Source: CAXPZW01 sp964221845 (GTDB lineage: Bacteria > Bacteroidota > Bacteroidia > Flavobacteriales_D > Sanyastnellaceae). Taken from it: a stretch of 64,000 nucleotides of DNA. Under the pieces are notes generated by a model. The model was not told where the DNA came from. It saw only the letters and a list, made by a program, of their open reading frames with translations, and ran no database searches. The position numbers and the translations under genes were made by a program. Positions 40,356-48,466 of this stretch are shown in pieces; position 1 is the first letter of the stretch; every line of letters begins with the position of its first letter. The stretch is taken from positions 1-64,000 of the forward strand of contig CAXPZW010000055.1 of NCBI GenBank assembly GCA_964221845.1, read 5' to 3'.

Positions 40356-41102
40356 ATGAAAGCCCGAATTGTTCTCGCCACCTCCGCCGTTCTCCTGTTG
40401 TTTGCCTCGTGCTCTGAGCAAGGACTCAAAGCCCTGCAAGAAGTCACCGAAGCGGTCCTCACCGACCCCACCACTGCCCCATCGCTCAGCAACGACGACG
40501 TGATCGCCGGCCTGCGTGAAGCACTCGTACAAGGCACCGAAAAAGGCGTTAACATCGCCTCGGCTGTTGACGGATTCTACAAAAACGACTTGCTGTTCAT
40601 CGCTTTCCCTCCAGAAGCCGAAAAGGTCAAAGAGAAAGCCCTACAACTCGGATTGAACGCCCAAGTGGACCAATTTGAACAGACCTTGAACCGCGCCGCA
40701 GAAGAGGCCGTCAAGACCGCGGCGCCCATCTTTGGCCAAGCCATCCGCGAAATGACCATCGCCGACGGATTTACCATCCTGCAAGGCGAGGAGAACGCCG
40801 CCACCAACTACCTGCGCGAGAAAACCACCGCCCAGTTGCAAGAGACCTTCCGCCCAGAGGTACAGTCGGCCATCGACAAAGTTCAGCTGACCAAACACTG
40901 GGAACCCTTGGCCAGCAAATACAACCTCGCAGTGCAATTCACCGGCGGCGAACCCGTCAACCCCGACCTGACCAGCTACGTGACCGAGCGCGCTGTGGAA
41001 GGCCTGTTTGTGCACATCGAGTCCGAGGAGAAAAACATCCGCAAAAACCCCGGTGCACGCGCCACCGAGCTCCTGCAACGCGTGTTTGGATCCGTGCAAT
41101 AA
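40356..41102 (+). CDS. DUF4197 lipoprotein
   Basis: 248 residues. The lipobox is LLFASC (about residue 19). The mature protein is helical with GLREALVQGTEKGVNIASAVDGFYKN, IAFPPEAEKVKEKALQLGL and TKHWEPLASKYN, the DUF4197 pattern seen across Bacteroidota and Proteobacteria. Function unknown. The gene stands alone, divergent from cinA. No terminator was recognised in the 116 nt before the next gene. Confidence 0.9.
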   Translation: MKARIVLATSAVLLLFASCSEQGLKALQEVTEAVLTDPTTAPSLSNDDVIAGLREALVQGTEKGVNIASAVDGFYKNDLLFIAFPPEAEKVKEKALQLGLNAQVDQFEQTLNRAAEEAVKTAAPIFGQAIREMTIADGFTILQGEENAATNYLREKTTAQLQETFRPEVQSAIDKVQLTKHWEPLASKYNLAVQFTGGEPVNPDLTSYVTERAVEGLFVHIESEEKNIRKNPGARATELLQRVFGSVQ

Positions 41103-41172
41103 GCACGGTTGGACCGGCAGGGTCTGCGGCCTGTTTTGCCCCCGCGTTGGCGGTGGGTATGGGTGGTTTTGT

Positions 41173-41180
41173 TACATTCG
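41173..41180 (+). promoter_or_regulatory. -7 box (TACATTCG) of the T9SS protein gene at 41219
   Basis: TACATTCG, 38 nt before the ATG. A TTGG at 41147 is 23 nt upstream, slightly far for a -33 box. Confidence 0.45.
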
Positions 41181-41218
41181 GAAGCGCTGTTTAGTAACCC
41201 AACCAAAACCAACGCTAT

Positions 41219-43045
41219 ATGAAACAAGGCTACGTTTTGCTGGCCGCGCTTGGACTTTCTGGTGCCCTCATGGCCCAAACCCCTTACCAAGCCCCCGCAG
41301 AAAAAGACATTGCTGTTAAGACCAGCCGACAGGCCATGACTGGCCACGAGGTGATTCCTCAAACCCCACGCGTGGAGCGTGAGGTGGGACAAGTCATTGC
41401 CCCTACCCGTGCAGGCTTCACCGAAACCTTCATCGGAACCACCCAATACGACTTGCAGTCCAACGGTGCCAACCAAAACCGCATCGAAAACCACGACGGT
41501 ACATTGGTCGCTGGCTGGACCCAGAGTCAACAAGTTTCTCCGTTCAACGACCGCGGTACCGGTTGGAACGACGCCACCAATTACGAGTTCGGCGATATTC
41601 CCTTTGACCGCCTTGAGTCGCAACGTGTGGGCTGGCCGAGTGTTACCCGTACCGCAGGTGGACGCGACATCGCAATCACCCACATTGGCTTTGAGAACCT
41701 GAGCATGATGTACCGCGACGCCGGTGGCGCATGGCAGGAAACCGAAGTGGAAACAGAAGTACCGATGGGCCTGCTGTGGCCACGTGCCATTGCCGGTGGT
41801 GCCGACGGCAACACCATTCACATGTTTGCCCTGACCACCCCCATTGGCAACCAGCTGACCACCGCAGACCTGTACCAAGGCATGGACGGTGCGCTGCTGT
41901 ACTACCGCTCTTCAGACCAAGGCGACACCTGGGAGATCAGCGACATGCTCCTCCCTCAAATGGATTCGACCCAATTCTTGGGCTTCGGAGGTGATTCATA
42001 CGCCATTGCTGCCAACGGCGACAAAGTGGCCTTTGCTGTGTTCAACGACTGGTCTGACTCGTTTGTCATGATCTCTGAAGACAACGGCGACAACTGGACC
42101 AAGCGCGTTCTGGTAGACTTCCCGGTAGACCTCTTCCCCCAGGACGATGAGCTGCTCGACCTCAACGAAGACATGCTGGCCGACACCATTCTCAATTCGG
42201 ACAATTCGGGTGCCTTGCACATTGCCAACGACATGAGCCTGCACGTGACCTGGGGCAACATGCGCTACTTGGACGAAACCCTCGGCGACGACCAATGGAC
42301 CTACTTTCCTTTCACCGACGGCCTGCAGTACTGGAACGAGGACATGAACGACGGCGAGTCGATGACCATCGCGTTCACCACTGACTTGGACGACGACGGC
42401 GAGGTGACCCTGGCCGAGGACATCGGCACCTACTTCACCAGCCTCACCGGCCACCCAAGCATGGGCTCGGACGCCGCAGGTACACTGTATGTGAGCTACT
42501 CAGGTGTGGTAGAAACCCACGCGACCGGCACCCAAAACTACCGCCACGTATTCCTGATGAAATCCGAAGACGGCGGTGCCAACTGGACCGATCCTGTAGA
42601 CGCCACCCCAGACGAAGAGTACATCGGATACGAAGCCATCTTCTGTACCATGGCTCCGGTTGTGGATGATGAGCTGCACATGATCTACCAGCGTGACCTT
42701 GAGCCCGGACTCCACGTGCGTGGCGACCAAGATCCTGTAGACCTCAACGACATCATCTACCTGGCGGTGACCACCGACTTGGACATCACCGGTGTAGAAG
42801 AGTACGTAGCTGATTGGGACTTCAACGTATACCCCAACCCCACCTACGGCGACGCCACTGTTGTACTCGGCGAAATGCTCCACGGCACCGTACGCGTGCT
42901 GGACATGCAAGGCAAGGAGATCCTGTCGAACAAAACCACCACTGGTATTGTTTCTCTCTCACTTGACGCCCTTGCCCCTGGCATCTACCTGGTGGAAGCA
43001 GGAAACGACATTCAACGCAGTACCCAACGCCTCATTGTACATTAG
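41219..43045 (+). CDS. Secreted T9SS type A protein with BNR/sialidase-like repeats
   Basis: 608 residues. A signal peptide (ending ALMAQ) is followed by a propeller-like region with Asp-box-type repeats (SSDQGDTWEIS, SEDNGDNWTKR, SEDGGANWTDP) and an acidic stretch (TTDLDDDGEVTLAEDIG) like an EF-hand loop. The C-terminal sorting domain runs from WDFNVYPNPTYGDATV to STQRLIVH. It is exported by T9SS. Sialidase activity cannot be inferred because the catalytic residues were not identified. A strong bidirectional terminator follows. Confidence 0.88.
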   Translation: MKQGYVLLAALGLSGALMAQTPYQAPAEKDIAVKTSRQAMTGHEVIPQTPRVEREVGQVIAPTRAGFTETFIGTTQYDLQSNGANQNRIENHDGTLVAGWTQSQQVSPFNDRGTGWNDATNYEFGDIPFDRLESQRVGWPSVTRTAGGRDIAITHIGFENLSMMYRDAGGAWQETEVETEVPMGLLWPRAIAGGADGNTIHMFALTTPIGNQLTTADLYQGMDGALLYYRSSDQGDTWEISDMLLPQMDSTQFLGFGGDSYAIAANGDKVAFAVFNDWSDSFVMISEDNGDNWTKRVLVDFPVDLFPQDDELLDLNEDMLADTILNSDNSGALHIANDMSLHVTWGNMRYLDETLGDDQWTYFPFTDGLQYWNEDMNDGESMTIAFTTDLDDDGEVTLAEDIGTYFTSLTGHPSMGSDAAGTLYVSYSGVVETHATGTQNYRHVFLMKSEDGGANWTDPVDATPDEEYIGYEAIFCTMAPVVDDELHMIYQRDLEPGLHVRGDQDPVDLNDIIYLAVTTDLDITGVEEYVADWDFNVYPNPTYGDATVVLGEMLHGTVRVLDMQGKEILSNKTTTGIVSLSLDALAPGIYLVEAGNDIQRSTQRLIVH

Positions 43046-43065
43046 GCCAGGGACTAATTGCTGTG

Positions 43066-43099
43066 AAAAAAAGCCACGCTATCGCAGCGTGGCTTTTTT
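43066..43099. terminator. Bidirectional terminator between the T9SS gene and fabD
   Basis: AGCCACGCT-ATCGC-AGCGTGGCT, preceded by seven A and followed by T6, placed between two convergent genes, so it can serve both. Confidence 0.9.
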
Positions 43100-43124
43100 G
43101 TTGCATTCGATTTGGAAGGGGGAA

Positions 43125-44018
43125 TTACTCCGCTACAGGAAAGGCCGCTGAAGCGGTTGCAAAGCCGCGATCCACTTTCTTGAACAGGCCTTGGAGCACT
43201 TTACCTGGGCCCACTTCCAGTACTGAGGTAGCACCATCGCCAATCATGGCGTGCATGGTTTGGGTCCATCGCACCGGGGCGGTCAGCTGGGCCACCAAGT
43301 TGTTTTTGATGGTCGCGGGATCGGTTTCACCTTGCGCGCTGACGTTTTGGTACACCGGGCAGCGAGGGGCCACAATGCCCGTGGCCTCGATGGCGGCTGC
43401 AAGCTCTTCGCGGGCAGGCTCCATGAGTGGCGAGTGGAAGGCTCCGCCCACAGGCAAGAGCAACGCGCGACGCGCACCTTTTTCCTTCAACACTTCGCAG
43501 GCTGCTTCCACCGCGGGAATTTGACCTGAAATCACCAGTTGTCCGGGGCAGTTGTAGTTAGCGGCCACCACAATGCCGTCTTGTTCGGCGCAGGCGGTTT
43601 CCACCACGTCGTCGTCCAGGCCCAGGATGGCGGCCATGGTTGAGGGCTCTGCCTCACACGCTTTTTGCATGGCTTGCGCACGGGCCGAAACCAATTTCAA
43701 GCCGTCTGCAAAGTTCATGGCACCACAGGCCACCAGCGCAGAGAACTCACCCAACGAGTGGCCTGCAGCCATGCCCGGTTGAAAGGCATCGCCCAACAGC
43801 TCTGCCAAAATCACCGAGTGGGTGAAGATGGCCGGTTGGGTCACTTTGGTTTGCTTCAAATCGGCGTCCGAGCCGTTGAACATGATGTCCGACAGGTCAA
43901 AGCCCAGGATGTCATTGGCTTCCTGAAAACGTGCGCGCGCCTCGGCGCTGGCATCGAACAGGTCTTTGCCCATTCCTGAAAACTGCGATCCCTGTCCGGG
44001 AAATACGATTGCTTGCAT
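43125..44018 (-). CDS. fabD: Malonyl-CoA:ACP transacylase
   Basis: 297 residues. It loads malonyl groups on acyl carrier protein for fatty acid synthesis. The oxyanion motif VFPGQGSQF, the nucleophile elbow AAGHSLGEFSA, the RAQAMQKA arginine block, and the catalytic His in PVGGAFHSPLM are all present. ATG at 44018. A -7 box TAGTTTTG lies 19 nt upstream. phhA is 38 nt further upstream on the same strand. Confidence 0.96.
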   Translation of the reverse strand: MQAIVFPGQGSQFSGMGKDLFDASAEARARFQEANDILGFDLSDIMFNGSDADLKQTKVTQPAIFTHSVILAELLGDAFQPGMAAGHSLGEFSALVACGAMNFADGLKLVSARAQAMQKACEAEPSTMAAILGLDDDVVETACAEQDGIVVAANYNCPGQLVISGQIPAVEAACEVLKEKGARRALLLPVGGAFHSPLMEPAREELAAAIEATGIVAPRCPVYQNVSAQGETDPATIKNNLVAQLTAPVRWTQTMHAMIGDGATSVLEVGPGKVLQGLFKKVDRGFATASAAFPVAE

Positions 44019-44037
44019 GGCTTGAAAGATTTCGGGC

Positions 44038-44045
44038 CAAAACTA
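44038..44045 (-). promoter_or_regulatory. -7 box (TAGTTTTG) of fabD
   Basis: TAGTTTTG on the minus strand, a perfect TAnnTTTG, 19 nt before the fabD ATG. No clear -33 TTG. Confidence 0.5.
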
Positions 44046-44056
44046 CGCAAGATGCC

Positions 44057-44800
44057 CTAGCGAACGATGCGCGCCTCGAGGTCAAGTCCTGCCTCGGCGA
44101 TGGCCTCCAACCGATCCAAGCTGTGGTACAAGTCCTCAAACGTGCCGATTTCGTAGTAGCGCATTTGGATTTCGGAGTTGACGAAGTGGTTGTGGATGAC
44201 CGCGTCGATGTCGTAGGGAAGCACTTCAATCGGGTCGTTGTAGATGTGGTTGGACTCGCCAAAGCTGCTGAGGATTCCGGCGCCGTAGATTTCGGTGCGG
44301 GTGTCTCCTTTCATCAACCCGAACTCGACGGTAAACCAGTACAAACGCTGCAATGCGGTAAGCATGGCGGGGTCGTGCAGGTACTTGACGCCAATCTGTC
44401 CAAAGCGCTCCATAAAGGCCGCGTAGGTGGGGTCAATCAACAGCGGGATGTGCCCGAAAGTGTCGTGAAACATGTCCGGCTCTTCGAGGTAGTCGAGCTG
44501 CCCGCGGCTGCGGAGCCAGGTGGAAGAGCAAAAGCGCTTTTCGGCAAGGAGTTGGAAGAAGTCTTCCACCGGAATCAGTCCCTTGACCACTTCGATGCGC
44601 CAACCAGTTTCGGCTTGCAGGCGGCGTTCGAGCGGGCCAAAATCAGGCACCTGCGATGGGGCCATCTCGGGCGCAAGACGGTCCACGCAGTCCAAATACG
44701 CTTGGCAGCTCTTGCCTTGCAGGTTTTGGATCTGGCGGTCAAAGAGGATGTTCCAGATGGCGTGGTCCTCGGAGGTGTAGCGGTCGTAATGCTGTTTCAT
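44057..44800 (-). CDS. phhA: Phenylalanine 4-monooxygenase
   Basis: 247 residues, normal for the single-domain bacterial enzyme, which makes tyrosine from phenylalanine with a pterin cofactor and iron. The metal ligands are the two His of HDTFGH and the Glu of WFTVEFGLMK. The substrate and pterin regions GWRIEVVKGLIPVEDFF and YGAGILSSFGES are conserved. ATG at 44800 gives the standard beginning (MKQHYDRYTSEDHAIW). The ATG lies only 6 nt after the T run of a terminator (44807-44828), so the gene must be reached by read-through; see the leader peptide at 44870. Confidence 0.96.
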   Translation of the reverse strand: MKQHYDRYTSEDHAIWNILFDRQIQNLQGKSCQAYLDCVDRLAPEMAPSQVPDFGPLERRLQAETGWRIEVVKGLIPVEDFFQLLAEKRFCSSTWLRSRGQLDYLEEPDMFHDTFGHIPLLIDPTYAAFMERFGQIGVKYLHDPAMLTALQRLYWFTVEFGLMKGDTRTEIYGAGILSSFGESNHIYNDPIEVLPYDIDAVIHNHFVNSEIQMRYYEIGTFEDLYHSLDRLEAIAEAGLDLEARIVR

Positions 44801-44806
44801 GGCAAC

Positions 44807-44828
44807 AAAAAACCCGGCAATTGCCGGG
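44807..44828 (-). terminator. Terminator in the phhA leader (probable attenuator)
   Basis: On the minus strand CCCGGC-AATT-GCCGGG is followed by six T and then, 6 nt later, the phhA ATG. No room remains for a promoter between this hairpin and phhA. GGGCTGAGG near the end of the leader peptide can pair with CCTGATGCCC, which includes the 5' base of the terminator stem, as a possible antiterminator (inference). Confidence 0.75.
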
Positions 44829-44869
44829 CATCAGGTTAGGTGTGGTGTACATGCACGCGTCTCCTTCCC

Positions 44870-44920
44870 TCAGCCCAATGGGTTGAGATATACTTGAGGA
44901 TATGCGTGCCAGAAATTCAT
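44870..44920 (-). CDS. Putative phhA leader peptide (MNFWHAYPQVYLNPLG)
   Basis: A 16-codon frame from ATG (44920) to TGA (44870), lying between the SGNH hydrolase stop and the terminator before phhA. It codes Phe3, Trp4, His5, Tyr7 and Tyr11, five aromatic residues in sixteen. A ribosome stalled at the Tyr codons would uncover an antiterminator, so low charged tRNA-Tyr would allow phhA expression, which makes Tyr. TACCTTAG, a possible -7 box, ends only 4 nt before the ATG. Translation is not shown, and the match could be chance, but the composition and the position suit an attenuator. Confidence 0.6.
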   Translation of the reverse strand: MNFWHAYPQVYLNPLG

Positions 44921-44938
44921 ACCTCTAAGGTAAACGGT

Positions 44939-45607
44939 TCAATCCAAAAGGCAGTATGCCTTGTAGAAATTTGCGAGCAACGTGCGTCCTTTTTCATTGG
45001 GATGGACGCCGTCTGAGGTAAAGTCGTGCCATACGGCAGCCGAAAAGCGTTCTGCCTCCTGCAGGGCATCGCCGGCATCTTGTGGCCACTGGTTGTAAGC
45101 CACGCGCGCCTCATCCAGGGCCCCTGGTCTGATGTAGGTGCTTGCGCCCAATTCAAAAGGCACCACAGGTACGGTATAGGAGTACTTGCCTGCTGCGGTC
45201 ATGCGCGCACGGAATGCCGCGTAGTTTTGGCGCAGGGTGTCCGCCTCATACCCGGCCAACAAGTCGTTGGCGCCTAAGGCTACGGCCACCGCTTTGATGC
45301 GTTGATCATCCAATCCAGCGGCCCACTTGTCCAGGTGCAAGGCATACTCCCCCGGCACCGACCACACTGCCACACCGGGCAATGCTTCCAGGGAGTCACG
45401 CACCGCGTGCAAAATGCTGTTGCCTAGGATCACCAAGGAATCCGGGCGGGCAAAACAAGCCGTGCGTTTTTGATCCAAGTTCCAGTCGGTGGTGGCTTGG
45501 GCACGCAGGCGGTCGGGACGCCAAAGTTGGCGGTCTAGCTCAAACGTAGACCAAGCCAACAGGCCCAGCACCAACACCACCATCACACCTTTGATTTGCC
45601 GATTCAT
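44939..45607 (-). CDS. SGNH/GDSL-like hydrolase
   Basis: 222 residues from ATG at 45607 (an ATG at 45616 adds three). A membrane or signal helix (GVMVVLVLGLLAWSTFEL) is followed by an SGNH fold: block I is LVILGNSIL with Asn where GDS is usual, block III is ALGANDLL, and block V is DGVHPNEKG with the Asp-His pair. It may de-acylate a polysaccharide or lipid in the envelope; the substrate is unknown. It is upstream of phhA on the same strand, with 138 nt between them that hold the leader peptide and terminator. Confidence 0.8.
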   Translation of the reverse strand: MNRQIKGVMVVLVLGLLAWSTFELDRQLWRPDRLRAQATTDWNLDQKRTACFARPDSLVILGNSILHAVRDSLEALPGVAVWSVPGEYALHLDKWAAGLDDQRIKAVAVALGANDLLAGYEADTLRQNYAAFRARMTAAGKYSYTVPVVPFELGASTYIRPGALDEARVAYNQWPQDAGDALQEAERFSAAVWHDFTSDGVHPNEKGRTLLANFYKAYCLLD

Positions 45608-45621
45608 CCCAGCCAAGGTAT

Positions 45622-45927
45622 CGATTCCGCAACAAGAGACTCCGAGACATTTTCATTGCCCTGCTGCCCTTTACTATGATCCCTGAACTGATCGGACTTG
45701 GTGCCTACGGAGCCATCGTAGCTGTGCCAGTAGCAGTGCTCGTCGCTTGGATCTACCTCACCATGGAATTGGTGGGAGATTATTCAGAAAACCCCTTCCA
45801 AGGCATGGCCAATGACATCCCCATGCTTTCGCTGTGCAGGGTGATCGAAATAGACCTGCGTGAAATACTCGGTGAGACGGATCTACCTCCGGCCATTCAA
45901 GCCAAAAACAATGTTTTGATGCAATAG
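45622..45927 (+). pseudogene. Bestrophin-like channel, C-terminal fragment only
   Basis: An open frame to TAG at 45927. From ATG at 45676 it codes 83 residues, but family-like sequence starts upstream (RFRNKRLRDIFIALLPFTM before the ATG). The rest (PELIGLGAYGAIVAVPVAVL, then DYSENPFQGMANDIPMLSL and CRVIEIDLREILGETDLPP) matches the last membrane helix and cytoplasmic tail of bestrophin family anion channels, which have about 300 residues. The N-terminal three quarters are missing; the break is next to the divergent SGNH gene start. It may be a remnant or, less likely, a retained small membrane protein. Confidence 0.7.
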
Positions 45928-45955
45928 AAAAGGCGCCCCAAGGAGCGCCTTTTTT
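45928..45955. terminator. Bidirectional terminator between the bestrophin fragment and the DUF3078 gene
   Basis: AAAAGGCGC-CCCAAGGA-GCGCCTTTT with further T. It differs by one base in 26 from the terminator at 53961-53986. Confidence 0.85.
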
Positions 45956-45978
45956 ACGTTCAATCAGTGGTGCGGGAA

Positions 45979-46938
45979 TTACAGCTTGTAGCTGAAGCCC
46001 ACGGCCAACACCTCTTTGAATTGGGTAATGGGACCGGCGGCAATGCCTGTAGATTCAAAGTACTCTTGGCTACGGGCAATAGCAATGTCGTCGTCGTAAA
46101 TCAGCTGAGTGCTGATGGTGGCGCTCATGTACTCGTTGATTTTCATCGAAATGAGGGTCTCCCAGTTGACATCGATGTTCTGCGGGTTGTTCAGGTAGTT
46201 GCTGAACAGGTCGATCTTGGTCATCAGGCTTACATTTTCAGCCAATTCGGTTGTGTACTGAACTTTGGCGAATGCTCCGATTTCCGCGCGGAACATTTCA
46301 CCGGCGGCCACACCGTAGTTGGTGCTAAGGGTGGTGTCGTTCACAATGGTCATCTTCAAGGTTGAAGGCGAGATGAAGGCTGTGAAGTTGTCCGATGGCT
46401 TGTAGTCCATGCCCAAAGCAGCCAATGAAAATGCCGGCGCCAAGAAGTCTGAAATGCGCACCAAGTCATCGGCAAATGGATCCTCGTAACCCGGAGCAAA
46501 CTGGGTGCGGAAGTTGAACAGCACCGAGTAGAACCAATCTTGGTTGGCTTGGTAACCCCACTTAGAAGCGAAGTCGATTTTATCATCGGTCTTCACCCCG
46601 ACCGCGTCCCCTTGCCAAAGCATACCGTAGGCCAGGTCCAAGGTGTTGTCCCAAGAGCTCTTGCCTTTGGCACGGTTGGCAAACAAGCTGACCAATCCGT
46701 TTGAAGACAAGCTGTTTTGACCACCGGCAGCCCAGTTGCTCAAGTACACTTGACTAAAGTTGAGGCCCAGGGTACCGCCTTTCTTCCAGGTGGTGTCTGC
46801 GGCCAGTGAATCCACGGGCGTAGTGAGGGTCTTCACCAACATGGTTTCTTCTTCTGGAGTGAGAACCTTGTTGTTGGCGTCTTGCGCCCAAGAGAAAGTG
46901 CTGCACAGCAGAAGTGCAATGGCGATTGCGTGTTTCAT
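45979..46938 (-). CDS. DUF3078 family outer membrane-type protein
   Basis: 319 residues. A signal peptide (MKHAIAIALLLCSTFSWAQ) is followed by an opening typical of DUF3078 (TTWKKGGTLGLNFSQVYLSN with WAAGGQNSLS) and beta strands to the final aromatic-Lys-Leu (FSYKL), as in outer-membrane beta-barrels. Function unknown; the family is common in Bacteroidota. It shares the terminator at 45928. The 250 nt upstream (46939-47188) hold no recognised gene. Confidence 0.9.
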   Translation of the reverse strand: MKHAIAIALLLCSTFSWAQDANNKVLTPEEETMLVKTLTTPVDSLAADTTWKKGGTLGLNFSQVYLSNWAAGGQNSLSSNGLVSLFANRAKGKSSWDNTLDLAYGMLWQGDAVGVKTDDKIDFASKWGYQANQDWFYSVLFNFRTQFAPGYEDPFADDLVRISDFLAPAFSLAALGMDYKPSDNFTAFISPSTLKMTIVNDTTLSTNYGVAAGEMFRAEIGAFAKVQYTTELAENVSLMTKIDLFSNYLNNPQNIDVNWETLISMKINEYMSATISTQLIYDDDIAIARSQEYFESTGIAAGPITQFKEVLAVGFSYKL

Positions 46939-47188
46939 ATCGTGGAGATCTTAAGGAGAGTTAATGGTTGCATATGTGAACGTCACTTCACCGAACCGAA
47001 TGTCGATACCTGCCGTGTCGAGCGTCTTCTTGCCATTGTGAAGAGTACTAAAGTACACATCATAGCAGTGGTCTGTGTCGCACCAAGACGTGCTTGATGG
47101 AGAACACCGTCTGAACGTTGAAATAGTCGGGTAAGAACGGAGTCAAGCAGATGTGGGGAACGAAGTCAGGGAAACCCTCAGGGCAAAA

Positions 47189-48412
47189 TCATGCCCCGGG
47201 CGCTGCGGAACCTCTGGTTTTGAGTCCGTACCAGATCAGGTAGCCCAGGCCCAACACCCCGCTGCACGCGGCCAAAAGAAACCCGTTGGAAATCGTCTCT
47301 GCCGCGTTGGCCTCGTCGTAAAGCCCACCAGTGATGAAGGCGCCCGCACCAATGCCTATTTCCAATGCCAACAGCATGGTGGCCAAAGACAACGCTACAT
47401 GTCCGGGCCGAGCCAAGTCGGTGGTCCAAGCAAAAATGGTGGGACGGTTCAGGCCAATGGCTACTCCGTAGAGGATGCCACCGAAAATGGCCATCCAGCG
47501 CGTGGTAGAAAAACCAAGCACCAGCATGGCGGTGATCATGAACACCATCCCGATCATGAGCGGCACCAACCTCCCCAAACGGTCCGAAGCCCGTCCGGCA
47601 ATGAACCGGATGGCTATGGAGGTGGCGATGAACGAGGGGTTGAACGACCCTTTGTACTCAAAGTTGAGCTCGTCGACCAGCAAAGGTGCCAACGTAATGA
47701 TGGTCCCAAAGCTGAAGGTCTCAAACAAGGTGGTCATGAAGGCCGGCGTGGCGGATCGATCCAAGATCGGCTCGTCCTTTTTGAAGGCCAGCATGCTCCA
47801 AGTGAACTTCTGCGCGCTGGGCAAGGATTCTTGCAACCGGGATGTCATGAGCCAAGCCAGCACCCCCAGGACCGATGCGGTGATGAACATGTTGTCAAAC
47901 CCCAAATGCTCCTTGACCACACTTCCCATCCAGGGGCCCAATGCCGTTCCAGTTGCACCCGCCATGCCTAAATACCCCATGGCCTCTCCAATGCGTTTGG
48001 GAGGCACTACGTCGGCCAGCATAGCAGTAGTGGCAGTTGGGCGCCAACCGGTGCTCAGCCCATGCACAAACCGCAATGCCAAGAAGGATAAGATGGTGGT
48101 GGTGAATATGTAGAGCCCACCGCAAACTGCAGTGACGATGGTCCCAAAAATCATCACAGGACGGCGGCCAATGCGGTCGGCAAGACGTCCACTCCAAAGC
48201 CTGCTCAACCCGGCAGAAACGGTAAAGAGCCCAATGATGAACCCCACAAATGCTTCGCCCCCATCCATACGCTTGAGGAACTCAGCCAGCTCAAACAGTG
48301 GGAAGCTGAAGCTCATCATGAACAGCACCGAGCTGAAACACAAGAGCCAAAAATTGCGGGTAAAAATGGTGCCTGACTCCCGAGGATCAGGCGTAGAGGT
48401 GTTGTGGGTCAT
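47189..48412 (-). CDS. MFS transporter
   Basis: 407 residues with about twelve membrane helices. The first-loop motif (SGRLADRIGRRPVMIFG, compare G-x-x-x-D-R-x-G-R-R) and its second-half counterpart (GRASDRLGRLVPLM) identify the Major Facilitator Superfamily. The substrate cannot be told; it looks like a drug- or metabolite-export type. ATG at 48412 with TACCTTTG ten nt upstream. No clear partner gene is adjacent. Confidence 0.92.
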   Translation of the reverse strand: MTHNTSTPDPRESGTIFTRNFWLLCFSSVLFMMSFSFPLFELAEFLKRMDGGEAFVGFIIGLFTVSAGLSRLWSGRLADRIGRRPVMIFGTIVTAVCGGLYIFTTTILSFLALRFVHGLSTGWRPTATTAMLADVVPPKRIGEAMGYLGMAGATGTALGPWMGSVVKEHLGFDNMFITASVLGVLAWLMTSRLQESLPSAQKFTWSMLAFKKDEPILDRSATPAFMTTLFETFSFGTIITLAPLLVDELNFEYKGSFNPSFIATSIAIRFIAGRASDRLGRLVPLMIGMVFMITAMLVLGFSTTRWMAIFGGILYGVAIGLNRPTIFAWTTDLARPGHVALSLATMLLALEIGIGAGAFITGGLYDEANAAETISNGFLLAACSGVLGLGYLIWYGLKTRGSAAPGA

Positions 48413-48422
48413 GTTGGGGCCC

Positions 48423-48430
48423 CAAAGGTA
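48423..48430 (-). promoter_or_regulatory. -7 box (TACCTTTG) of the MFS transporter gene
   Basis: TACCTTTG on the minus strand, 10 nt before the ATG at 48412. No TTG at the -33 spacing. Confidence 0.45.
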
Positions 48431-48466
48431 GCACGATCACCGAGGCGACCACTCCGCTATGACCGC

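Noticed and set aside
46960..47150. Open minus-strand frame of about 60 codons before the DUF3078 gene (ends TYATINSP)
   Set aside because: It has no usable start codon, its codon use differs from the neighbours, and it has no family features.
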